Source of the DNA: JACRPI01 sp964385055
GTDB lineage: Archaea > Nanobdellota > Nanobdellia > Woesearchaeales > DSVV01
Length of the DNA: 64,000 nt
Assembly (NCBI GenBank): GCA_964385055.1
Contig: CAYLMH010000002.1
Coordinates: 8,039-72,038 of the forward strand
Reading direction: 5' to 3'
The notes under the pieces were generated by a model. The model worked only from the letters and a program-made list of their open reading frames with translations, searched no databases and had not been told where the DNA came from. Position 1 is the first letter of the stretch, and each line of letters starts with the position of its first letter. This document shows positions 35,707 through 43,903 of the stretch, in pieces. Made by a program: the position numbers and the translations under genes.

Positions 35707-35798
35707 AAAAAAGGAATTCGAATTTATTAATTGATAGCAAGCTCCTTATGGTGATCTTCTCAGGAAGAAGACATTGAAAAAATGGCAATTCCTTTTTT
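35707..35798 (+). ncRNA. Candidate small RNA with long closing stem
   Basis: AAAAAAGGAATT (35707-35718) pairs perfectly with AATTCCTTTTTT (35787-35798), the latter running into a T tract that could end transcription. A TATA-like element is at 35660-35670. There is no open reading frame of note inside. The assignment is based only on structure and flanking signals. Confidence 0.3.
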
Positions 35799-35829
35799 TT
35801 TATCTATGCGCATTGTTCTAGAATTTAAT

Positions 35830-36327
35830 CTATTCTCCTTTTACTTCATCCACAAAGGTCATGAATTGTTTTACTTTTTCTGTCGTTTCCTCTGTTTGCA
35901 TGACAAAGAAAATAGTCGGAACATCGAGCGCAATAATCATGCGCAAAAAATCTTCCAGAACGCCACTGTCATTAGAAGCGATAAGCGCCCCCATTGATTC
36001 AATGACTAATGTTTTTTCCCCTTTTATCGTTTGTACAGCTTCTCTGATCACAGGACTGAGTGCCACTAATGAATTCGCAGGAGGGATATGCACACAAGGC
36101 GGATGTTTCTCCTGTTCTTCATGCGGCTTTCCGCTTCCAATAAAAAAGAAATTTTTATACTCTTTTTTTGGATCCATTTGCTCGAGTATTTTGTTACAGG
36201 ATCTGCTCAATGTTACATAAATAACTTTATTCTTCTTTGGAATCTTCCTGTTTACTCTTGCAATTTTTTCTGCGTAATCTTTAGGGGTAAGAATATACGC
36301 TATTATTTTTTCTTTGTCTTTTCCCAT
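35830..36327 (-). CDS. Degenerate KaiC/RecA-like protein without Walker A (paralog 2)
   Basis: A 165-residue paralog of the proteins at 24890, 36389 and 38525. It keeps the strand VIYVTLSRSCNKILEQM, the FFIGSGKPHEE segment, CVHIPPANSLVALS and the Walker B-position strand TLVIESMGALIASND, where the usual Asp is replaced by Glu. No P-loop is present; the N-terminus IIAYILTPKDYAEKIARV occupies its place. It is closest to paralog 1 (shared GSGKPH/GCGKPH). It lies downstream of paralog 3, with 61 bases between. Confidence 0.6.
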   Translation of the reverse strand: MGKDKEKIIAYILTPKDYAEKIARVNRKIPKKNKVIYVTLSRSCNKILEQMDPKKEYKNFFFIGSGKPHEEQEKHPPCVHIPPANSLVALSPVIREAVQTIKGEKTLVIESMGALIASNDSGVLEDFLRMIIALDVPTIFFVMQTEETTEKVKQFMTFVDEVKGE

Positions 36328-36388
36328 CTTCTTTGTTTTTCACTTATTTTATATTATTCATTTTTACTCCATTTATCGTCCTTCTTGT

Positions 36389-36973
36389 TCACATTTTAAT
36401 AATTCCATCGCATAGCTGCGTTAATATAGGAATCATATTCCTTGTTTTTTCTTCTTCCACTGCCACGAGAATTCCATGTATGTTTAAATCACGGATCTTG
36501 CTGATTAGATTATGAAGAAATTCGTATGTCATCTGCTGGTTGTTATACGCAAGCAGGGTTGTAATAGAATCGAAGTATAGAAAATCAACACCTCCACCAT
36601 TCAAACTATGAAACAACACAAACGAAAGCTTGGTCAGCGCTTTTGGACTTTCCAAGTGAAGGCAATGTTCATGATCTTCACAAATACCCACTGTCTTGCC
36701 AATACAGTCTATAAAGCGCATCCTCCCAATGTCAATATCTGCCTCTTTTAAACTTTGCATAAGGTGTTTGCTTGGTTTATTCAAGGTAATATACACTCCT
36801 TTCATTTTTAACTCATTGGTCAGATAGAGAAGCGCGTTTCTTTTGCTGTTTACATAATTGTCCGCAGTTGTACACATGAGAAATACTCCTTTTTTCAGCT
36901 TTTTCGCGATATTTCTTTTAATTTCCGCTTCTTTTGTGCTCTCTTCTTTAGAAGTATTCTTTTTGGCGACCAT
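36389..36973 (-). CDS. Degenerate KaiC/RecA-like protein without Walker A (paralog 3)
   Basis: A 194-residue paralog with a charged N-terminal extension of about 25 residues. At the Walker A position it reads LMCTTADNYVNSKRNALLYL, with no GxGKT. Then follow GVYITLNKPSKHLMQSL, RFIDCIGKTV, CLHLESPKALTKLS and FLYFDSITTLLAYNN. The C-terminus MIPILTQLCDGIIKM matches paralog 4 (LIPILSQFCDGAIDL), so these two form a subgroup. Role unknown; a regulatory or scaffold function is inferred from loss of the ATP loop. Confidence 0.6.
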   Translation of the reverse strand: MVAKKNTSKEESTKEAEIKRNIAKKLKKGVFLMCTTADNYVNSKRNALLYLTNELKMKGVYITLNKPSKHLMQSLKEADIDIGRMRFIDCIGKTVGICEDHEHCLHLESPKALTKLSFVLFHSLNGGGVDFLYFDSITTLLAYNNQQMTYEFLHNLISKIRDLNIHGILVAVEEEKTRNMIPILTQLCDGIIKM

Positions 36974-37072
36974 ATCCTTCCTTGAGAGAATATCCTATAT
37001 TTACCTATTGTTTACATTCTAAACAGTTTGTTGACTTTTAGTTTCGAAACAGAATGTTCTTTTATCTTTCTT

Positions 37073-37621
37073 TCACTCGTAAAGATATTTGACAATAGAA
37101 GTTAGAAGCCCTGAATTGAATCCATAGTCGTCAATCATTTTTTTGACTAAATCATCTATACTGTTTTTTAAAATCCCATGAGATGAAAAGGTATGAAGAT
37201 CCTGATTTTGAATGAATTTATGGAGCTCTTCACGAAGGTTATCTGACTGAAAGAATTTATCCCTATCCACTAAATCCCCGAATCCGTAGATGATAAGATG
37301 CGTTATCGCTCCTTTTGGAATTCTGGCAAGCGCAATGACATGCGGGTTTTTGAGAAGCCTCTGCTCCACTTCTTTTTCTCCAAGTTCTTCCCCTTCTTTT
37401 GTTATCTTGGCGAAGGCGAACGCAAACACTTTGATCCCCAACTCTTCATAGTTGACTTGAAGGCTATACCGCTTGATCACTGTTTTTTCTAGTTTTTTTC
37501 GTATTTTGCCGACGGCAACGCTGGAAATGTGTAGCTGCTCTGCTATTTCAGAATCAGACATCCTTGAATTGAAAATAAGCAATTTCAGCGTTTTTCGCTC
37601 GTTGTTTGTCAGTTTGATCAT
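37073..37621 (-). CDS. Lrp/AsnC-type transcription regulator
   Basis: The start MIKLTNNERKTLKLLIFNSRMSDSEIAEQLHISSVAVGKIRKKLE is the helix-turn-helix of Lrp/AsnC-type regulators. The following part (YSLQVNYEELGIKVFAFAFAKI) continues as in the family, but the C-terminal domain (VIALARIPKGAITHLIIYGF) is only loosely RAM-like, and the 182-residue length is a little long. It is divergent from the nitroreductase gene at 37941. The 320-base gap contains a palindrome at 37846 that could be its site. Confidence 0.7.
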   Translation of the reverse strand: MIKLTNNERKTLKLLIFNSRMSDSEIAEQLHISSVAVGKIRKKLEKTVIKRYSLQVNYEELGIKVFAFAFAKITKEGEELGEKEVEQRLLKNPHVIALARIPKGAITHLIIYGFGDLVDRDKFFQSDNLREELHKFIQNQDLHTFSSHGILKNSIDDLVKKMIDDYGFNSGLLTSIVKYLYE

Positions 37622-37845
37622 GTGCGGTGGTTATTTTTACAATATTTCTGTGCATTTCCCTTTTCTTCGTGCTCTATTTATTTATACTTACTGTTACTAC
37701 TACTCAATGTGTTCAAAATATTAAAAAATAGAAGTTCGCCATATGTGGTTAGGCTCAGAAGTGTATTTTCTATTCATAAACATGTTTGAGAAGTGATTTT
37801 TTTAACAATAGGTTTACCAATTTAAAAGCAAAGGTATTTATAGAG

Positions 37846-37861
37846 CTTTACTCCAGTAAAG
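37846..37861. promoter_or_regulatory. Palindrome, possible operator
   Basis: CTTTACTCCAGTAAAG is a perfect 7-bp inverted repeat with a two-base centre, in the intergenic region between the Lrp/AsnC gene and the nitroreductase gene, just after a TATA-like GGTATTTATAG. Nothing else of note is seen in 37622-37940 except AT-rich promoter sequence. Confidence 0.4.
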
Positions 37862-37940
37862 GAGAATAAACAATAATAGAAAATACTAATGCAGTAATTT
37901 TTTTCTCTTACTCGAAATATACTATATTAAGGTTTGAACT

Positions 37941-38528
37941 ATGAATAACTCAAAAACCCTTTCGAAACAGAAGATTTTTTTTGAACTTGCGCAGAACAGA
38001 AAAACAACATATGAGTTTCATAATAAAAAAATAGCAAACAGGAGTCTGAAAAAGATTCTTGAAGCAGGAAGATGGGCGCCAAGCTGTTCGAACACACAAC
38101 CTTGGCATTTTATTGTGGTTAAAAATCCAAAGAGAATCGAGGAATTAATGAAAACCGCATCGTATGGCGCATTTCATTCAGATCCTTCATTGATAATTGC
38201 CTTGGTATTGGACACAAAGTGCTGGGAGAGTGCAGATCACCGTTGTGTGAAGGATGCAAAATTAGGAATTTATGAAGCGTATATCTGTATTGGTCAGCCT
38301 GCATTGAATATGGTTTTTGAAGCAGAAGAACTTGGAATTGCAACTGCGCTCTTAACTCCAAAACAAACAGATGCAGCGGCGATACTGAAAATAAGGGCAG
38401 GGGATGTTGTTCCGCTTCTTGTTGCGTTTGGTTATGAGAAAAAAGGTTCATTTCAAAAGCCGCACAAACGCAAGAAACTCAGTGAAATAACCTCTGCAGA
38501 GTATTTTGGAGGAAAATTATCCTTATGA
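37941..38528 (+). CDS. Nitroreductase family protein
   Basis: A 195-residue FMN-dependent nitroreductase-like protein: RKTTYEFHNKKIANRSLKKILEAGRWAPSCSNTQPWHF has the N-terminal Arg and the APSxxNxQPW loop, and IGQPALNMVFEAEELGIATALL is the second flavin region. It is of the shorter BluB/NDP-type rather than NfsB-type and differs from the copy at 2432. Its last four bases overlap the start of a degenerate KaiC-like gene (ATGA), so the flavoprotein may feed a redox signal to it. That link is inference. Confidence 0.82.
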   Translation: MNNSKTLSKQKIFFELAQNRKTTYEFHNKKIANRSLKKILEAGRWAPSCSNTQPWHFIVVKNPKRIEELMKTASYGAFHSDPSLIIALVLDTKCWESADHRCVKDAKLGIYEAYICIGQPALNMVFEAEELGIATALLTPKQTDAAAILKIRAGDVVPLLVAFGYEKKGSFQKPHKRKKLSEITSAEYFGGKLSL

Positions 38529-39091
38529 ACAAAGAAGAAATCCATAAACATATTCTTGATATTGGCAAGAAAATGAAGAAAAAGCAAATTTATCTTTTGT
38601 TATTAAAAAGTGATGATTACACGTACTTAAATGATCTTCTTTTATACACTCTCATTACAGAGCAAAAGATGAGATGTTTGTACGTCTCTTTGAATAGCAA
38701 AGCTCATACTCTTTATAAACGACTGGAGAAAGCAAACATTGATTCTAAAAAAATTTATTTTATTGATGGTTGTGGGGATCCCTTTAAACATATTTTTGCA
38801 AAAAATTCAACCTGTATTTCTGGTCCTCATTCTTTGACGGAGTTATCTCTTGCAATCACTGCTGCCACAGACACTGGTCATTTTGACTTTCTCTTCTTTG
38901 ACTCTTTTAGCACGATATTAATGTATCATGAACTAAAAATCGTACAAAAATTTGGGCAATATATGATTAATAAGATTAGTGATAACAATCTGGGCGCAGT
39001 TCTTCTTTCTTTAAAAGAAGATAAAAACACAGAAAAACTTATTCCTATTCTTAGTCAGTTTTGCGATGGCGCTATCGATCTCACCAAGTAA
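38525..39091 (+). CDS. Degenerate KaiC/RecA-like protein without Walker A (paralog 4)
   Basis: A 188-residue paralog: IYLLLLKSDDYTYLNDLLLYTL at the P-loop position (no GxGKT), CLYVSLNSKAHTLYKRL, YFIDGCGDPF, SGPHSLTELSLAI, and the Walker B-like FLFFDSFSTILMYHE. The C-terminus LIPILSQFCDGAIDL pairs it with paralog 3. Its start overlaps the nitroreductase stop (ATGA), so the two are translated together. It is the only one of the four on the plus strand. Confidence 0.6.
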   Translation: MNKEEIHKHILDIGKKMKKKQIYLLLLKSDDYTYLNDLLLYTLITEQKMRCLYVSLNSKAHTLYKRLEKANIDSKKIYFIDGCGDPFKHIFAKNSTCISGPHSLTELSLAITAATDTGHFDFLFFDSFSTILMYHELKIVQKFGQYMINKISDNNLGAVLLSLKEDKNTEKLIPILSQFCDGAIDLTK

Positions 39092-39157
39092 CAATATTCT
39101 TTGGAACCCCTAACTCTTCTTTGAAATCTTTTTGACAAAAAACTAAATAATAAATGC

Positions 39158-39265
39158 ATGAATTGTGAAGAAGGAACTTTGTGGAGTGATTGTTTGTGCA
39201 ATTGGGGCTGTTTGTTCTGCTTTTGCTTTTGTGTAACTTCCTTCTCCTTGTCACAATATTTATAA
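39158..39265 (+). CDS. Possible 35-residue Cys-rich small protein (MNCE type)
   Basis: ATG 39158 opens a 35-codon frame beginning MNCEEGTLWSDCLCNWGCLF, with seven Cys. The bases around its start, AATAATAAATGCATGAATTGTGAAGAAGG, recur almost exactly at 48037-48065 before a frame starting MNCEVG. The rest of the two peptides differs. It ends 24 bases before ileS, overlapping the ileS TATA box. It may instead be a conserved nucleic-acid element with no protein. Confidence 0.3.
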   Translation: MNCEEGTLWSDCLCNWGCLFCFCFCVTSFSLSQYL

Positions 39266-39267
39266 AT
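39259..39267 (+). promoter_or_regulatory. TATA box of ileS
   Basis: TTTATAAAT lies 23-31 bases before ATG 39290, so ileS is probably read from a leaderless message. Confidence 0.5.
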
Positions 39268-39289
39268 AATCCAACTTCATCTTTCTTTC

Positions 39290-42200
39290 ATGACAAACGA
39301 GATCGGGCCATATTCTTTTCAAACTGTTGAAAATGACATGCTCACATTCTGGAAACAAAATTCTACTTATCCACAGGCAAAAGCAAAGAATAAAGGTGGA
39401 AAGAAATGGTATTTCCTCGATGGACCACCCTATACCTCTGGCAAAATTCACATCGGCACTGCATGGAACAAATCCCTCAAAGACATGATCCTGCGCTACA
39501 AACGCATGAGTGGGTTTGATGTTTGGGATAGAGCAGGTTATGACATGCACGGATTGCCCACAGAAAACAAAGTGCAGGCATCTCTGAACATCAACGCGAA
39601 AGAAGGGATTGAAGCATACGGCGTGGACAAATTCGTTCAGAAATGCGAAGAATGGTCTCTCACGCACATGAAGCTGATGAACGAGCAGTTTAAACAGCTC
39701 GGTGTTTGGATGGATTTTGACAATCCGTACATGCCGATTACGCAGGAATTTATCGAGGGCGAATGGTGGCTTATCAAAAAAGCGCATGAGAAAAATCGTT
39801 TGTATGAAGGCGCGCGTCCCATGACGTGGTGCGCAAGTTGTGAAACCGCTGTCGCGAAACACGAACTTGAATATGAAAAATCAAAAGATATTTCCATTTA
39901 TGTCAAATTTCCTGTCGAAGGAGAAGAAAAAACATATCTTGTTATCTGGACCACAACACCGTGGACGATTCCTTTTAATCTTGCAATCATGGCGCATCCT
40001 GATTTCTCGTATGTCAAAGCACACGTTGAAGATGAAACCTGGATTGTCGCGAAAGATCTGAGTCAACCATTTATTGAAGGAATTTGCAAAAAAGCGTTTA
40101 CCATTACTGAGGAATTCCCTGGCAAAAAACTCGAGGGCATGCGTTACATCCATCCTTTGCATAAAGACATTCCGCATTTCGCGCAAATTAAACTCGAAGC
40201 AAAAAATACGCACACGGTTGTGCTCAGCAATGAATTTGTTGAACTCAGCAGCGGAACAGGATTAGTACACTGCGCGCCAGGGTGCGGTCCACAAGATTAT
40301 GAAGTGGGTGTGCGCAACAAACTTCCTGCGTTCAACACTGTTGATGAAGCAGGAACCTTCCCTAAATCCATGAACACATTTGCTGGACTCAAAGCAAAAA
40401 CAGATGATCTTGAATTTATCAAAGCACTTGCAGCTGTTGATGCGCTCGCGGCGAAACAAAAAATCGAACACGAATATCCGCATTGCTGGCGCTGTCACAA
40501 ACCGATCATTTTCAAAGCAACAACGCAATGGTTCTTCAAAGTTGAAGATTTGAAAGAACAGATGATCGTAGACAACAATAAGATTAACTGGGTTCCTGAC
40601 GCAGCGTTTAACGCCTTCGATAGCTGGCTGCATAATTTGCGTGATAATTCCATTAGTAAACAGCGCTATTGGGGAACTCCGCTTCCGATCTGGCGCTGCA
40701 ATAAATGTGATAATTACATTGTGCTTGGCACTGTCAAAGAAATTGAAGAAAAGTCTGGAATGAAAGTAGAAAATCTTCACAAGCCATGGATTGACAAAAT
40801 TACAATTCCTTGCAGTTGTGGTGGCAAAAAGCATCGTGTGCCTGACATTCTTGATGTTTGGGTTGACGCGGGCTGCGCAAGCTGGAACTGTCTTGACTAT
40901 CCAAATAAGACAGAACATTTTGAAGATCTTTTCCCTGCAGATTTTATTCTTGAAGGAAAAGACCAAATCAGAGGATGGTTTAATCTTTTGATGGTCGCGT
41001 CGACATTGACTATGAACAAACCAAGCTTCAAAGCAGTGTACATGCATGGGTTTGTGCAGGATTCCCAAGGGCGAAAAATGTCCAAAAGTTTGGGCAATTA
41101 TATTTTGCCAGAAGAAGTGATTAGCAAATATGGCGCTGATACCTTGCGCTATTACATGATCGGTGGCGCGAATCCTGCTGTTGATATTAATTATAATTTT
41201 GAGGACATGAATCTGAAGTATAGAAATCTTGGTGTTCTTTGGAACGTGCATAAGTATATCATAGATCACGCCGCGAACAATGATCTCAAACCAAAGCTGC
41301 TTTCGAAAAAAGCGCTTGATCTTGAAGAACGATATATTTTATCCCTTGCAAACAGCACGGTGAAACACGTGACGCATCTTCTTGATACATATGCACTCAA
41401 CGAAGTTCCGCTCGCTGTCGAACATTTGTTTTTGGAATTGTCGCGAACCTATATTCAATCAGTTCGGGACAAAGCAGCAGGAGGAACTCCTGAAGAGAAA
41501 CAGATGGTACTTGATGTTCTTTATGATGTCTTTATGAAGATCTTAAAGCTCTTTGCTCCAGTCGCTCCATTTATCACAGAACAAATGTATCTGAACTTTA
41601 AATTTGCATTTTCTTTGCCAGAGGCAAGCGTGCATCTTTTTGCATGGCCAACAGCAGAAGAACATTTCATTGACAAGCATTTAGAGCAGAACATGGCAAT
41701 CGCACAAGACACTATTCAATCTATTCTCAACGCTCGCGAGAAAATAAAATTAGGGGTTCGCTGGCCTGTGCAGGGAGCGACGCTTGTTACTACTGATAAA
41801 AATGTTGTCTCGGCAATTGATGCGCTCAAAGATATGATTCTCTTGCAGACGAACGTGAAAACGTTGCATGTAGAACAGGCATTTAATGAAGCTTCTATTA
41901 CTCTCGAGCCAAACAACCGCGCAATTGGTCAGCAGTTTAAGCAACTTAGTCCGCACGTTGTTTCTTATATCCAAAAAGCAGATCCAAAACTTTTCATGTT
42001 CGCTTTGGACAAAGAAGGGAAAGTCTGCGTGACTCTTGATGGGCAACAAGTTTGTTTGACTAAAGATCACATTGTGGTGAAAATGCACGCTCCTGAGCAC
42101 TTGATTTCAGGGGATTACAAATATGGTCAGCTCTATATTGATTCCACGCGAACTCCTGAACTTGATCACGAAGGATACGCTCGGGAAATTATGCGTCGTA

Positions 42201-42433
42201 TTCAGGATTTGCGAAAGACCATGGGTCTTGTTCGCAAAGATCGTGTGCAGGTTCATTTGATTGTGGATGTGGATCTGGAAAAAGGTCTTTCTGTCTGGGA
42301 AAATGAGATCAAAGCAAAATGCGGCATTACTGATCTAGTCTTTTCTCAAGAAGATTTACCGCTTGAACATAAAGCAGTGGAAGAAATTAAAGGAAAGAAG
42401 ATTGTGGTGTATGCAGGAAGCGTTTCTACATAA
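39290..42433 (+). CDS. ileS: Isoleucyl-tRNA synthetase
   Basis: A 1047-residue class I synthetase with the HIGH-type motif H54-I-G-T (PPYTSGKIHIGTAWNK), the editing domain (CP1) with TTPWTIPFNLA, the tryptophan-rich WCASCETAVAKHE, and the KMSKS motif near residue 597 (GRKMSKSLGNYI). The C-terminal anticodon domain and the DPKLFMFAL-type tail fit the archaeal/eukaryotic long form of IleRS. Paired Cys in CNKCDNY and PCSCGGK suggest zinc sites. It charges tRNA-Ile and edits valine. Being single-copy and essential, it makes the odd GAU-anticodon tRNA at 63634 more interesting. Confidence 0.97.
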   Translation: MTNEIGPYSFQTVENDMLTFWKQNSTYPQAKAKNKGGKKWYFLDGPPYTSGKIHIGTAWNKSLKDMILRYKRMSGFDVWDRAGYDMHGLPTENKVQASLNINAKEGIEAYGVDKFVQKCEEWSLTHMKLMNEQFKQLGVWMDFDNPYMPITQEFIEGEWWLIKKAHEKNRLYEGARPMTWCASCETAVAKHELEYEKSKDISIYVKFPVEGEEKTYLVIWTTTPWTIPFNLAIMAHPDFSYVKAHVEDETWIVAKDLSQPFIEGICKKAFTITEEFPGKKLEGMRYIHPLHKDIPHFAQIKLEAKNTHTVVLSNEFVELSSGTGLVHCAPGCGPQDYEVGVRNKLPAFNTVDEAGTFPKSMNTFAGLKAKTDDLEFIKALAAVDALAAKQKIEHEYPHCWRCHKPIIFKATTQWFFKVEDLKEQMIVDNNKINWVPDAAFNAFDSWLHNLRDNSISKQRYWGTPLPIWRCNKCDNYIVLGTVKEIEEKSGMKVENLHKPWIDKITIPCSCGGKKHRVPDILDVWVDAGCASWNCLDYPNKTEHFEDLFPADFILEGKDQIRGWFNLLMVASTLTMNKPSFKAVYMHGFVQDSQGRKMSKSLGNYILPEEVISKYGADTLRYYMIGGANPAVDINYNFEDMNLKYRNLGVLWNVHKYIIDHAANNDLKPKLLSKKALDLEERYILSLANSTVKHVTHLLDTYALNEVPLAVEHLFLELSRTYIQSVRDKAAGGTPEEKQMVLDVLYDVFMKILKLFAPVAPFITEQMYLNFKFAFSLPEASVHLFAWPTAEEHFIDKHLEQNMAIAQDTIQSILNAREKIKLGVRWPVQGATLVTTDKNVVSAIDALKDMILLQTNVKTLHVEQAFNEASITLEPNNRAIGQQFKQLSPHVVSYIQKADPKLFMFALDKEGKVCVTLDGQQVCLTKDHIVVKMHAPEHLISGDYKYGQLYIDSTRTPELDHEGYAREIMRRIQDLRKTMGLVRKDRVQVHLIVDVDLEKGLSVWENEIKAKCGITDLVFSQEDLPLEHKAVEEIKGKKIVVYAGSVST

Positions 42434-42455
42434 TTGTCACTGTTAAGGGATAAAG

Positions 42456-42464
42456 TTTATAAAC
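42456..42464 (+). promoter_or_regulatory. TATA box
   Basis: TTTATAAAC lies 23-31 bases before ATG 42487, the standard spacing in this window. Confidence 0.5.
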
Positions 42465-42486
42465 TCTCCTTCTTTGTACTTCTTTT

Positions 42487-43425
42487 ATGAACTCTCTTGA
42501 AAAAGTAGTGCGCACAACACTTGCTGCAGCTCCTTTGGTTGGCTGTACTGCTGGGCTCTCCTCTCTTACTGATGACGAGCGCACTACTGTCGCTCTTGCT
42601 CTTGATTATGGGCAGATTGAAGAATCTTTTGTCATTGAATTAAGTACTGCCGCAGATCCAACAACGATTTTTGACGCAGACGGGAATACGGGCCTTTCTG
42701 CTTTTCAAACAGCTGTTTCTGCTTCTTCTTCTCTCCTTGCGACATATTTTGCAGAAGATCGCATTGTTGCGTTTGATCCTGCGGAGATTGAGTCCATAGA
42801 TCATGCTGACGGATTTCAGCGCGATCCTGTCATCGGTGAAAGTCTTATTGGATTGGATATGACTTTGCTTGCGAGTGGTTATATTAATCCCTCTGTTCCT
42901 TATCATGAAGCAGGACATGATCTCTATGGAAAGCATACACAGCGAGTACAGGCTATAGTAGATTCTCTTTCTTCTGGAAATACTATTCCTCCTGAAGAGC
43001 TTCTCTACTCTGCTTCTTTCGCAGAAGAGGTTGTTGCAGCAAAAGATTTTCCATATCTTCTTACTTTCTTTTATCGCACTGCAGATACATGCTTTGGAAA
43101 TCCTGAAGATTATATTGTACGAGTTCTTCTTAATCAAGAAGGAACTATTCAAGATGGAACAAGGACTCCTCAGGAAGCATATGATGACTTGACCCTTCTT
43201 CTTTTTGAATCAGAAGAAGAATGGGCGGATGAGCTTACTGCTTCTCAATATCCCGGACTCTCGTATCTTCCTTCATTTCGCATTACAGAAGATGAATTTT
43301 ATAGTGCATTGGTTCGATCAACATTGTACGAATCACGGAACGAAATATACACTACCGCAATTGATCTTTTTGTCGATTCTTACCCAGACGAAGAGATAAC
43401 AACGATGGAAGAAGCGGGAAAATAG
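42487..43425 (+). CDS. Lipid-anchored protein with HEXXH motif
   Basis: A 312-residue protein with a lipoprotein-like start (MNSLEKVVRTTLAAAPLVGC, Cys20) and a zinc-peptidase motif H140-E-A-G-H144 in PYHEAGHDLYGKH. HEAGH is common among gluzincins and gluzincin-like proteins. A candidate third ligand Glu lies in EEVVAAKDF or later. The signal is less hydrophobic than usual, so the anchor is uncertain. No family recognised for the rest. It may act on surface proteins if exported. Confidence 0.5.
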   Translation: MNSLEKVVRTTLAAAPLVGCTAGLSSLTDDERTTVALALDYGQIEESFVIELSTAADPTTIFDADGNTGLSAFQTAVSASSSLLATYFAEDRIVAFDPAEIESIDHADGFQRDPVIGESLIGLDMTLLASGYINPSVPYHEAGHDLYGKHTQRVQAIVDSLSSGNTIPPEELLYSASFAEEVVAAKDFPYLLTFFYRTADTCFGNPEDYIVRVLLNQEGTIQDGTRTPQEAYDDLTLLLFESEEEWADELTASQYPGLSYLPSFRITEDEFYSALVRSTLYESRNEIYTTAIDLFVDSYPDEEITTMEEAGK

Positions 43426-43488
43426 ATTCAGTCATAGCACGAAATATCTGCCGGAATCTTTTTAAACATTTTTTGTTCTCTTTCAGTT

Positions 43489-43854
43489 ATGCCAGAGTTA
43501 AGTGATATTTTTACAGACCCTGAAGAATTACGTGTTGCAACTGTAGTTCTTAAGTACGTTCCTCGATCCATTGGCTCTTATCCTTTTACTGGCGCGACAC
43601 AGATAGATATTACGGAGAAGGCATATCGCGCGCTTTATCCGGACGGACCAGAGCCATTTCCATTGGCAATTTCACATACCCCCCGTGACTTAGTTGAGTG
43701 GTATCACCCTGAAGAACGCATTCCTTTTTTTCAGTTTTGTCTAACTAACCAACTTTTCCCACGACTTGCGCGTGCTGATTATATAAGAAATGCGGGATAT
43801 TTTGGCGCAAATGTAGGATGGGCGCATCATCTTTGGGAAAGGAAAGCTCCATAA
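43489..43854 (+). CDS. Hypothetical protein
   Basis: A 121-residue soluble protein I do not recognise. It is rich in Pro and aromatic residues (DLVEWYHPEERIPFFQF; AGYFGANVGWAHHLWE). No signal peptide. A TATA-like CTTTTTAAAC lies about 25-30 bases upstream, so it has its own promoter. It follows the HEAGH protein by about 60 bases. Confidence 0.45.
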   Translation: MPELSDIFTDPEELRVATVVLKYVPRSIGSYPFTGATQIDITEKAYRALYPDGPEPFPLAISHTPRDLVEWYHPEERIPFFQFCLTNQLFPRLARADYIRNAGYFGANVGWAHHLWERKAP

Positions 43855-43903
43855 TTTTTTTATAATCCTAATCTTTTTATAGGACAGAAATTATTACATC
43901 CTC

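Noticed and set aside
39260..41269. Minus-strand open frames of 200 and 335 codons opposite ileS
   Set aside because: The plus strand encodes an unmistakable isoleucyl-tRNA synthetase; the minus frames are Cys/Phe/Ile-rich shadows.
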